Source: Alphaproteobacteria bacterium
GTDB taxonomy: Bacteria; Myxococcota_A; UBA796; GCA-2862545
Assembly: GCA_020632925.1 (NCBI GenBank)
Contig: JACKER010000029.1
Coordinates: 25,639-89,638 of the forward strand
DNA length: 64,000 nt
Reading direction: 5' to 3'
This document shows, piece by piece, positions 1 to 7,450 of this stretch. The position numbers and the translations under genes were made by a program. Within the stretch, counting starts at the first letter, position 1; each line of letters opens with the position of its first letter. The notes under the pieces were generated by a model. That model saw only the letters and a list, made by a program, of their open reading frames with translations, did not search any database and had not been told where the DNA came from.

Positions 1-1021
1 AGCGCGACTCGTACCCCAGCTGCACGCCCGTCACCTTCTTCTTGCGGCCGGTCCGCGCCTGGTACCGCGCGGTCACCACGCTCGACATCGCGCGGCCGAG
101 GTTCACCGTGCCGAGCGAGACGTGACCGTGCTCGTCGCGCGCCACGCCGTCGAGGAAGCCGGGGGGCAGCATCTCCGCGAGCCCCTCCGCCAACACGATC
201 ACCGCCCAGTGGGCGCCGCGCTGCTCGCGGGCCAGGAGTACGTCCACGATGTGGTCCGCCACGCGATCCACCAGGAGGTGCCCGCGCTCGTCCCGCCACT
301 CGGGGCCCACGTCCTCGACCGCGACCACCAGGCTCGCCTCGCCCGCGATCCCCACCCCGTACGACAGCCACCCGGCCTTTCGACCCATCGTCTCGACCAG
401 GAAGCAGGCGCTGGTCGCCTCGGCGTCCGCGGCCAGGTTGAGGACCGACTTCGCCATGAAGTCGACGGAGGTGAAGAACCCGAAGGTGAAGTCGATGCCG
501 TGGTAGTCGTTGTCGATCGTCTTCGGCAGGTGGACGATCCGCACCCGGCGGGCCTCGGGCGGCAGGCGATCCTGGTACAGCTTCAGGAAGTTGGCCGTCT
601 TGAGCGTGTCGTCGCCGCCGATCGAGATCAGCGCGTCGATCTGCAGGTCCACCAGGGCCTCGTACACGTGGCGCAGCCGCGCCGTCTTCTCGGGATCGTC
701 GAAGTCCGACGGGCCCTTGATCTTCGCGCCGGGGTTCGCGCGCGCCGTGCCGATGACGATGCCGCGCTCGTTGCGGATCCCCCGGACGTCCTTCTCCGTG
801 AACACCCGGTAGTGCTCGTCGGGGAGCAGCCGGTGCGTGACCGGGTGGTACTCCTGGAGGTTGGTGTACCCGTGGAAGAAGCCGACGACCTCGCGCCCGT
901 CCTCGAGGAAGGAGATCGCGGCCGCTGAGATCACCGCGTTGGCGGCGGGGGCCGGGCCCCCCGAGAAGACGATGCCGACCCGGCGGATGGCATCACCCGC
1001 GCGACGTTCGGTGAGGGCCAT
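1..1021 (-). CDS. pfp: PPi-type 6-phosphofructokinase, C-terminal end cut by window edge
   Basis: Phosphorylates fructose 6-phosphate in glycolysis. The minus-strand frame is open from the ATG at 1021 through base 1, so the end of the protein lies outside the window. Near the start is a phosphate-binding loop (VGIVFSGGPAPAAN). Further on are GGDDT and PKTIDND. In this family Asp in GGDD and Lys in PKTIDND mark pyrophosphate-dependent enzymes, whereas ATP-dependent ones have GGDG and PGTIDND, so PPi is the likely phosphoryl donor (family knowledge plus inference). GGAG lies 6 nt before the ATG. The frame stays open about 25 codons upstream, so a longer start on a rare codon cannot be excluded. 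Confidence 0.9.
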   Translation of the reverse strand, partial: MALTERRAGDAIRRVGIVFSGGPAPAANAVISAAAISFLEDGREVVGFFHGYTNLQEYHPVTHRLLPDEHYRVFTEKDVRGIRNERGIVIGTARANPGAKIKGPSDFDDPEKTARLRHVYEALVDLQIDALISIGGDDTLKTANFLKLYQDRLPPEARRVRIVHLPKTIDNDYHGIDFTFGFFTSVDFMAKSVLNLAADAEATSACFLVETMGRKAGWLSYGVGIAGEASLVVAVEDVGPEWRDERGHLLVDRVADHIVDVLLAREQRGAHWAVIVLAEGLAEMLPPGFLDGVARDEHGHVSLGTVNLGRAMSSVVTARYQARTGRKKKVTGVQLGYESR

Positions 1022-1183
1022 GGAGCGCTCCAGGATCCGATCCGAGGTGGCGACGTGCCCCTGGTGGATCGATCCGAGGGCTACGACGTCGAACAGGCCC
1101 TACCCCCGTCGACGCGCCGCTTGTCGGCTCGTCTGGAGGCAGGACCCGTTCGCGACCCACGACACAGAGGGTCGAGGTCGAGA

Positions 1184-1435
1184 TCAGCCGGTGTGCCGAC
1201 CCGTGTGCATCGGGCCGGTGTGCGTGTCCGTGTCCGCGTCGGTGTCCGCGTCCGTGTCGGAGTCGGTGTCCGTGTCGGAGTCGGTGTCCGCGTCGGTGTC
1301 GGTGTCCGAGTCCGTGTCGGCGTCGGCGTCACCGTTGTCGAGGTCGGACGCGTCCGGGACGTCCTTGTTGGGATCGGTCGAGGTACTGCACGCACCCAGC
1401 ATCAGCCCGGCCAAGAGAATCCACCACGTCCGCAT
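1184..1435 (-). CDS. Asp/Thr-repeat lipoprotein, copy 1 (83 aa)
   Basis: Small predicted lipoprotein of unknown function. The signal peptide is short (MRTWWILLAGLMLGACS) with the lipobox Cys near residue 16. The mature part is almost entirely D-A/T/S-D repeats, acidic and low-complexity, and ends in a distinctive tail (THTGPMHTGRHTG). GGAGG sits 6 nt before the ATG. It lies head-to-tail with a paralogue of the same length at 1605-1856. The repeat and tail are nearly identical between the two while the signal peptides differ. Acidic Asp/Thr linkers are common in myxobacterial surface lipoproteins; calcium binding or spacing from the membrane is possible but not shown. Confidence 0.75.
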   Translation of the reverse strand: MRTWWILLAGLMLGACSTSTDPNKDVPDASDLDNGDADADTDSDTDTDADTDSDTDTDSDTDADTDADTDTHTGPMHTGRHTG

Positions 1436-1560
1436 CGACAACCTCCGAACCACCACGGTGTACCACGCCCCCTCACGACACGCCACATCCAGTCATCGTT
1501 CCACGATCGCCCCACGATCGCGATCGCGTCGAATCGGATCCGATGCCACAAACACGTACA

Positions 1561-1578
1561 GGCCCCCCGGGGGGAGCC
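1561..1578 (-). terminator. GC-rich hairpin after lipoprotein copy 2
   Basis: The run GGCCCCCCGGGGGGAGCC can fold on itself with one mismatch and lies just downstream of the second Asp/Thr lipoprotein on the minus strand. There is no clean U-tract, so intrinsic termination is only a suggestion. Confidence 0.3.
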
Positions 1579-1604
1579 TGCGGTGTGGACCACGGAGACA
1601 GCGA

Positions 1605-1856
1605 TCAGCCGGTGTGTCGACCGGTGTGCATCGGGCCCGTGTGCGTGTCCGTGTCGGCGTCGGTGTCGGCGTCCGTGTCGGAGTCGGTGTCCGTGTCGGA
1701 GTCGGTGTCCGCGTCGGTGTCGGTGTCGGAATCCGTGTCCGTGTCCGCGTCGCCGTCGTCGAGCACCGGCACATCCTTGTCCGACGTGCTCTTGTCGTTG
1801 TCGGTACAGGCGGCGGCGAACAGCAGTGCGGCGAACGTCAGGGTGTGCAGCTTCAT
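1605..1856 (-). CDS. Asp/Thr-repeat lipoprotein, copy 2 (83 aa)
   Basis: Paralogue of the gene at 1184-1435, with identical length (83 aa). The signal peptide MKLHTLTFAALLFAAACT carries a lipobox Cys near residue 17. A short acidic linker follows, then the same D-T/A/S-D repeat and the same HTG tail. The start at 1856 was chosen because it gives a proper lipoprotein signal; a longer open frame upstream (to 2195) has no signal features. A purine-rich GAGAGAG lies about 8 nt upstream. Function unknown. The pair looks like a recent tandem duplication, or a gene conversion limited to the repeat part. Confidence 0.75.
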   Translation of the reverse strand: MKLHTLTFAALLFAAACTDNDKSTSDKDVPVLDDGDADTDTDSDTDTDADTDSDTDTDSDTDADTDADTDTHTGPMHTGRHTG

Positions 1857-2142
1857 GGGTGTGGCTCTCTCTCGTGCGAGTGTCGTGGTCCAGGTCCGTT
1901 GCTCTCGGCGCCGGGCCCACCATGTTGTGCCACATCTTCGGATCGATCGCGACCGATTTTCGGTCAGGCTCGCTTCCGTCGATGGAAGGCGGATCATGGC
2001 AGGGGGGACAGAGAACGCGGGCGCCCCGGAGGGCCGCTGGGCTCCCGAAGCGTACGAACCATAGCGCGCCCCTCCGAGAATCGGCAAGGCCCGGGATGAC
2101 GGTGCAACGCTCGGTCCACGCGATCGCCCGCGCGGATCGGCC
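1857..2142. other. Intergenic region, nothing recognised
   Basis: About 286 bp between the lipoprotein copy 2 start and the RNase Z stop, both on the minus strand. It should contain the promoter of the lipoprotein copy 2 and any RNase Z terminator. No box, RNA or small gene could be supported. Confidence 0.4.
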
Positions 2143-3051
2143 TCACGGGCGACTCGGCAACGTGATCCGGTCGAGATCCCGCACCGCGTGGGCATCCGGG
2201 TGGATCGCCCCCGCCTCCTCCAGGAAGGCCTGTACCGTCGGATGGCGCTGGCTGAAGTGCGTCAGCACCAACCTCCTGGCGCCCGCCTCCACCGCGAGCC
2301 GTGCGGCATCACCGGCCGTCATGTGGCCTCGTTCCCTGGCTTCGGCTGCCTCACTCTCGAGGTAGGTCGACTCCGCCACCAGGAGATCCACGTCGCGGGC
2401 GAGCGCGATCGCCCCGGCACAGGGGCGGGTGTCCATGACGAAGGCCATGGAGCGACCTCGCTCGAGCCAGCCCACGTCCCGCAACGAAACGCTGCGTCCG
2501 TCCACGTCCACCCGACCGTCCCGGAGGAGGATCCCGGCGGCGGGTCCCTTCACGCCGGCGGCGCGCAGGCGCTCGGGATCCAGACGCCAGCGGTCCGGAT
2601 CCTGGATCCGGTACCCCCAGGACTCGACGGTGTGATCCAGGCGCGCCGCGATCACCGCGGGAGGACCCGGCTCCTGCTCCCCCTCGACGGACAGCGGGCA
2701 GGGCCGGAGCCGGCTCTTGTCGAGGAAGATCGAAGATCGGCGGAGGCGATCGTAGTAGACCTGGCCAGACGCCGGGTATCGGACGGGGATCTCGTGCGGC
2801 ACGCCGTCGAGGCTGATCCGCTGGATCATGCCGGCGAGGCCCAGGCTGTGGTCGCCGTGGAAGTGCGAGACGCAGATGTGCGTGATCTGGCTGGCGCTGA
2901 CCCCGGCCAGGAGCATCTGGCGCTGGGTCCCCTCCCCGGGGTCGAACAGGAACCCGCGTCCGTCCCACAACATCAGGTACCCGTTGTGGTTGCGGTACCG
3001 GGTGGGCACCTGGCTCGCGGTGCCCAGCACGACCAGCTCTCGCGTACTCAT
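2143..3051 (-). CDS. rnz: Ribonuclease Z
   Basis: Metallo-beta-lactamase-fold endonuclease that trims tRNA 3' ends. The 302-aa protein is close to the usual bacterial length. It shows the zinc motif SHFHGDHSLGLAG (HxHxDH) about 65 residues in, a later MDTRPC Asp, and a C-terminal HMTAGDAA...LTHFSQR pattern typical of RNase Z. The ATG overlaps the stop of the radical SAM gene upstream (ATGA at 3048-3051), so the two are translationally coupled. Confidence 0.93.
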   Translation of the reverse strand: MSTRELVVLGTASQVPTRYRNHNGYLMLWDGRGFLFDPGEGTQRQMLLAGVSASQITHICVSHFHGDHSLGLAGMIQRISLDGVPHEIPVRYPASGQVYYDRLRRSSIFLDKSRLRPCPLSVEGEQEPGPPAVIAARLDHTVESWGYRIQDPDRWRLDPERLRAAGVKGPAAGILLRDGRVDVDGRSVSLRDVGWLERGRSMAFVMDTRPCAGAIALARDVDLLVAESTYLESEAAEARERGHMTAGDAARLAVEAGARRLVLTHFSQRHPTVQAFLEEAGAIHPDAHAVRDLDRITLPSRP

Positions 3052-3842
3052 GAATCCCCGTAGCGTGTCAGCCGGGGTCGTCGCTCGCGCCAGGCCGCGT
3101 AGGCCCGATCCCAGCTCTCCGAGCGGACGGGCCGCCGATCGCGCTGGAAGTGCCCGCACCAGCGGCAGAGCAGGCGCAGCTGGTCCTCCATGGTGTCCGC
3201 CGGCCCCGGGAGCGCGGCCCGGCCCACGTCCAGCCCGACCACGCGGTCGATGCCCGCCGCCACCGCGCACGGGTACCACCCGTAGGGACCGAGCCCGACC
3301 CCGCAGACCTCCGGGATCACGCAGCCGCTCGCGAAGTCCGCGCCCGCCCAGCGCGGATCGTCCATCGGGGCGGCGTTGAAGGCCTCGAAGGGCTGCTCCG
3401 GCCCCTCCTTCGCCGTGTTCTCGACCTCGATCCCGGGGGGAAGACGGGCGAGGACCGCCCGCGTGCGCTCGCCGTGGCCGTGGGTCACGAGCTCCAGCCG
3501 CACCTCCGGCACCGAGGCCCGGTAGCGGAGGAGCTCCGCGAGGATCGCGTCCAGCTCGGGGTGGAGCGTGGGCTCGCCCCCGAGGATGCGGACGCGCTCC
3601 CACCGCTGGCCAGCGCGCAGACTCTCGTCCACGAACCGACGCACCTGCGCGACGGTCATCTGCTCGCCCGTCGGAGCCTGCTCGCAGGAGCGGTTGCACT
3701 GGAAGCACCGCAGGTTGCAGGCCCAGGTGATGTCCAGCTCCACCAGCGTCCTGCTCCGGTGGTGGCGATGGCCCAGCACCGCCGTGACCCGGGGATCGAC
3801 CCGCAGCCGCCGGGCCAACGCCCGCAAGCGATCGCGGACCAT
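3048..3842 (-). CDS. Radical SAM protein with Cys-rich C-terminus
   Basis: 264-aa radical SAM enzyme. The cluster motif is CNLRCFQC (Cys 42, 46 and 49), followed by a SAM-binding GGEP-type loop (RILGGEPTLHPEL). The C-terminal third holds extra cysteines (CVIPEVCGVG, YPCAVA, LCRWCGHF), resembling SPASM-like regions that bind a second Fe-S cluster. Substrate unknown. The gene is coupled by ATGA to RNase Z and divergent from nadE with only 24 bp between the starts. Relation to RNA processing is not implied by the domains. Confidence 0.85.
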   Translation of the reverse strand: MVRDRLRALARRLRVDPRVTAVLGHRHHRSRTLVELDITWACNLRCFQCNRSCEQAPTGEQMTVAQVRRFVDESLRAGQRWERVRILGGEPTLHPELDAILAELLRYRASVPEVRLELVTHGHGERTRAVLARLPPGIEVENTAKEGPEQPFEAFNAAPMDDPRWAGADFASGCVIPEVCGVGLGPYGWYPCAVAAGIDRVVGLDVGRAALPGPADTMEDQLRLLCRWCGHFQRDRRPVRSESWDRAYAAWRERRPRLTRYGDS

Positions 3843-3866
3843 CGACGCCCTCCGAGCGGCTACTGT

Positions 3867-5954
3867 ATGCAGCCGACAGCCCCGAGGCCCACCTTGTCCA
3901 CGCCGCTCGCCGCCCACGTCGCCGCCGCCACCCTCAACCAGACCGTCGGCGACTGGGCGGGCAACACGCGCCGCATCCTGGCGGCCATCGCCGAGGCCCG
4001 GAGGCGCGGCGCAAAGCTCCTGGTCCTGCCGGAGATGTGCATCCCGGGGTACTCCCTCGGTGATCGGCTCATGATGCGCGGCACGCTCGACCGCAGCCTG
4101 GCGGTGCTGCGCGACGTGCTCCCGTCGACCCGCGGGATGGTTGTGCTCGTCGGGCTGCCGCTGCGCCACCGCGACGTGCTGTACAACGTCGTCGCCGTCT
4201 GTGCCGACGGGAGGGTCGTGGGCGTGGTCCCGAAGGAGAACCTCGCGACCGGCGACGTCCAGTACGAGAATCGCTGGTTCAGCGGCTGGCCGCGCGGGCA
4301 CGTGGAGGTCACGGACCTCGCGGGGCACCACGTCCCCATGGGGTCGCTGCTCTTCGACGCCGACGGGATCGGCCGTTTCGGCGTGGAGATCTGCGAGGAC
4401 GGCTGGAAGGGTATCCGCCCCGGATCCCTGCACGCGCTCGGCGGCGCGCACATCGTCGCGAACCCGTCCGCCAGCTGGTTCACGCTCGGCAAGCACCGCG
4501 TCCGCCGGCACATGGTCGAGCAGATCAGCCGCGAGGACCACGTGGTGTACCTGTACACCTCGCTGCTCGGCTGCGACGCGACCCGCCTGATCTTCGACGG
4601 CAGCGTGTTCGTCGCCCAGGACGGCGGGATCCTCGCCGAGGGCCGGCGCTTCGTGTTCGACGAGGAGATGGAGCTGATCGATCGCGTGATCGACCTCGGT
4701 GGCCTCGAGCGCGCCCGCATGGAGGAGGGCAGCTGGCGGCAGCAGGTCGAGTCGCTGCAGCGCGGCGAGCTCGGCGAGGTGCCCCAGGTCGTGCGCGTCG
4801 AGGGTGACTTCGGGACGGATCGGCCGCCCCCCGCGGTCGAGCCCTACTGGCTGGCGGGCACGGAGACCGGCCCGGCGGACCCGTCGCTGCAGCACCTGTA
4901 CGAGCGGGGCCTGCTCCCGAAGGAGCCGACGGAGCGCGATCTGCCGCACCTCGAGCTCGAGCTGGCGCTCGCGATGGGCCTGCGGGAGTACCGCAAGAAG
5001 TGTGGCATCCCGGGGTTCGCGCTGGCGCTCTCGGGCGGGCGCGACTCGACGATGGTGGGGCTGCTCGTCGCTCGCGCGATCGCGTACGACCACCCCGAGC
5101 TGAAGGGAGACGCGCTCAAGGCGGCCGTCCGCGGCTGCTTCACGACGGCGTACATGGCGACCGAGAACTCGGGCGACCAGACGCGCGAAGCGGCCCGGCG
5201 TTTCTCGGAGGAGATCGGCGCGGAGCACCTCGAGGCCAACATCCAGGCCGCGGTCGACACCCACGTCGCGATCGCCGACGCGATGATGGGGATCTCGCTC
5301 GGCTGGGGGAACGCGAAGCACGACGTCCCGCTGCAGAACGTCCAGGCGCGCCTCCGCGGCTCGCTGATCTGGATGGTCGCGAACCTGCGCGGGTACCTCC
5401 TGCTCGCGACCTCCAACAAGAGCGAGGCCGCGGTGGGGTACGCCACGATGGACGGCGACACCTCGGGCGGCCTGTCGCCGATCGCGGACGTGCCGAAGTC
5501 GCTGATCGGCGTGTGGCTGGACTGGGCCGAGCGATTCCACGGCCTGAGCTCGCTCGGGCTCGTGACGCGGGTGCCGGCCACCGCCGAGCTGCGGCCCCCG
5601 GACCGCAAGCAGACCGACGAGGACGACCTGATGCCGTTCTTCGTCCTCGATCAGCTCATGTTCCACTTCGTGCAGCGCGGTCAGGACCCGGTGGAGATGT
5701 TCCGTACGCTCTGGCCGGCCCTGTCCGAGCGCTACGAGGGCGACCCGCGGCGCTTCGCCACGCACATCCGCAAGTTCGTCCGCATGTTCTGCGCGGCGCA
5801 GTGGAAGCGGGAGCGCTTCGCGATCAGCTTCCGCGTCGCGGCCTTCGATCTGGACCCCAAGACCGGCTTCCGCTTCCCGCCGGTCCAGAGCCCGTTCACG
5901 GAGGAGCTCGCCGAGCTCGATCGGTACGTCGCGGAGCTGGTGTCCGGCGGATGA
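3867..5954 (+). CDS. nadE: Glutamine-dependent NAD+ synthetase
   Basis: Makes NAD+ from deamido-NAD+, ATP and glutamine. The N-terminal nitrilase-type amidase domain (about residues 15-290) has the catalytic triad visible as E56 (LPEMC), K123 (PKENL) and C176 (VEICEDGW). The C-terminal synthetase domain (about 360-690) has the ATP loop ALSGGRDSTMVG and the conserved ATSNKSE. At 695 aa it matches the long two-domain form. The ATG at 3867 is the first sensible start after the divergent radical SAM gene. Its stop overlaps the ABC ATPase start (ATGA). Confidence 0.95.
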   Translation: MQPTAPRPTLSTPLAAHVAAATLNQTVGDWAGNTRRILAAIAEARRRGAKLLVLPEMCIPGYSLGDRLMMRGTLDRSLAVLRDVLPSTRGMVVLVGLPLRHRDVLYNVVAVCADGRVVGVVPKENLATGDVQYENRWFSGWPRGHVEVTDLAGHHVPMGSLLFDADGIGRFGVEICEDGWKGIRPGSLHALGGAHIVANPSASWFTLGKHRVRRHMVEQISREDHVVYLYTSLLGCDATRLIFDGSVFVAQDGGILAEGRRFVFDEEMELIDRVIDLGGLERARMEEGSWRQQVESLQRGELGEVPQVVRVEGDFGTDRPPPAVEPYWLAGTETGPADPSLQHLYERGLLPKEPTERDLPHLELELALAMGLREYRKKCGIPGFALALSGGRDSTMVGLLVARAIAYDHPELKGDALKAAVRGCFTTAYMATENSGDQTREAARRFSEEIGAEHLEANIQAAVDTHVAIADAMMGISLGWGNAKHDVPLQNVQARLRGSLIWMVANLRGYLLLATSNKSEAAVGYATMDGDTSGGLSPIADVPKSLIGVWLDWAERFHGLSSLGLVTRVPATAELRPPDRKQTDEDDLMPFFVLDQLMFHFVQRGQDPVEMFRTLWPALSERYEGDPRRFATHIRKFVRMFCAAQWKRERFAISFRVAAFDLDPKTGFRFPPVQSPFTEELAELDRYVAELVSGG

Positions 5955-6661
5955 GCCTGCTCGAAGCGCGCGGCCTCGGGCGCCGCTTCGGCGCGGTCAG
6001 CTGTCTGGCGGGGGTGGACCTCGATCTGGAAGCCGGCGAGGTGCTCGGGCTGATCGGGCCGAACGGCGGTGGCAAGTCGACGCTGCTGCTGCTGCTCGCG
6101 GGCCTGGTCCGACCGACCGAGGGGACGGTGACGATCGGCGGGATCCCGGCGCACGAGCTGGCGACCCGCGCGACGGGCACCGTCGGTCTGATCACTGCCG
6201 AAGCAGGGCTCTACCCGCTCCTCACCGGCCGGGAGAACCTGGCCTTCTTCGGGGGCCTGCTCGGACTGGAGGCCACGGAGGTGGATCGGCGCGCCGAGCC
6301 GCTGCTGCGCGAGCTCGAGATCGCGGGCGAGCTCGACCGGCCGTCCGCCTCCTACTCGAGCGGGATGCGTCAGAAGGTGAGCTTGATCCGCGCGCTGCTC
6401 CTCGACCCGCGGGTGCTCCTGCTCGACGAGCCCACCAGCCACCTCGATCCGGTCAGCGCCCACACCCTCCACGTCGCGATCCGGCGCCGCGCGGACGCAG
6501 GCGTGGCCGTGGTGATCGCGACCCACGACCTCCACGCCGCCGAGCACATCTGTGATCGCGTGGCCTTCGTCGACGGCGGGATCCGACGGACCGAGGCCAT
6601 GAGCGGCCCGCGGGGGGTGCCGCCGCAGGGCCCCCTGCTCGACCTGTGGCGGTCGGCATGA
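5951..6661 (+). CDS. ABC transporter ATP-binding protein
   Basis: 236-aa ABC ATPase. Walker A is GPNGGGKST, the signature is SYSSGMRQKVSL, Walker B is VLLLDEPTSHLDP, and the switch His is in ATHDLH. The similarity pattern is that of CcmA/NatA-type exporters with a single permease. It is coupled upstream to nadE and downstream to the permease by ATGA overlaps, forming nadE-ATPase-permease. Substrate unknown. Confidence 0.92.
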   Translation: MSLLEARGLGRRFGAVSCLAGVDLDLEAGEVLGLIGPNGGGKSTLLLLLAGLVRPTEGTVTIGGIPAHELATRATGTVGLITAEAGLYPLLTGRENLAFFGGLLGLEATEVDRRAEPLLRELEIAGELDRPSASYSSGMRQKVSLIRALLLDPRVLLLDEPTSHLDPVSAHTLHVAIRRRADAGVAVVIATHDLHAAEHICDRVAFVDGGIRRTEAMSGPRGVPPQGPLLDLWRSA

Positions 6662-7422
6662 GCGGCGTCTGGCACGTCGCGCGGCGCGAGATCCTCGAGC
6701 AGCGCCGCCAACCCGCGATGCTGGCGGTGGTGACCAGCCTGTACGTGATCGTCGCCGGGTCCGCGGTCACCGCGGTCGCTGCCCTGGCCACGATCGAGGC
6801 GACGCCGGTGGCCTTCCAGATGGTCGAGCAGCTGCTCCCGGGGACCACCCCGAGCTCGCTCGTGCACACGACGCTGTCGCTGCAGACCTTCCTCGGGTTC
6901 ACGCAGTACCTCGGCATCTCCGCCGTCGCGTGCGGGCACGCCGTCCTCCACGACCGGCAGTGCGGGACCTTCACCTTCCTGCTGATGGCGCCGATCCGCA
7001 GGTCCGCGCTGCTCGCCGGCAAGGTGCTCGGGGCCGTCGCCCTGCCGACCGCCGGCTACGTGGTCGTCAACCTGTCGGCCGGCCTGATCGAGCTCGCCAT
7101 GCCGATCGCCCAGGACGCCCACCACTGGCTGCCGACCTCCCTGGGGTGGTGGGTGGCGTTGCTCGCGGGAGGGCCGAGCTGGTCGCTGTGGGTGGGGGCG
7201 ATCTGCGCCTCGATCTCCAGTCTCGCGCGCGACGTCCGGACGGCGCAGCAGGCCACCTGGTTCGTCGTGTTCTTTGCGTCGCTCGCCGCTGGCGGTATGT
7301 TGACGTGGTCCATCGACGCGGGCCTCATGGAGCAGATGGCAGTGGTGCTCCTGGCCGTCACCGGTGCCGCCACCGCTCTCTCCGCCGGCGCCGCGCTCCT
7401 CTCGCGGGACGTCGGCCGTTAG
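6658..7422 (+). CDS. ABC transporter permease (ABC-2/NatB-like)
   Basis: 254-aa integral membrane protein with about six hydrophobic segments. The cytoplasmic start contains VARREILEQRR, an N-terminal pattern often seen in ABC-2 permeases. The ATG at 6658 overlaps the ATPase stop. It is the membrane partner of the preceding ATPase. Exported substrate unknown. Confidence 0.85.
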   Translation: MSGVWHVARREILEQRRQPAMLAVVTSLYVIVAGSAVTAVAALATIEATPVAFQMVEQLLPGTTPSSLVHTTLSLQTFLGFTQYLGISAVACGHAVLHDRQCGTFTFLLMAPIRRSALLAGKVLGAVALPTAGYVVVNLSAGLIELAMPIAQDAHHWLPTSLGWWVALLAGGPSWSLWVGAICASISSLARDVRTAQQATWFVVFFASLAAGGMLTWSIDAGLMEQMAVVLLAVTGAATALSAGAALLSRDVGR

Positions 7423-7450
7423 AATCGAGCTCTGCCTGGCAGGAGGATCC

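Noticed and set aside
1189..1760. Short repeats in the 1.2-1.8 kb region considered as a CRISPR array
   Set aside because: Repeat units are degenerate GAC/ACC codon repeats inside two lipoprotein genes; there are no unique spacers of regular length.
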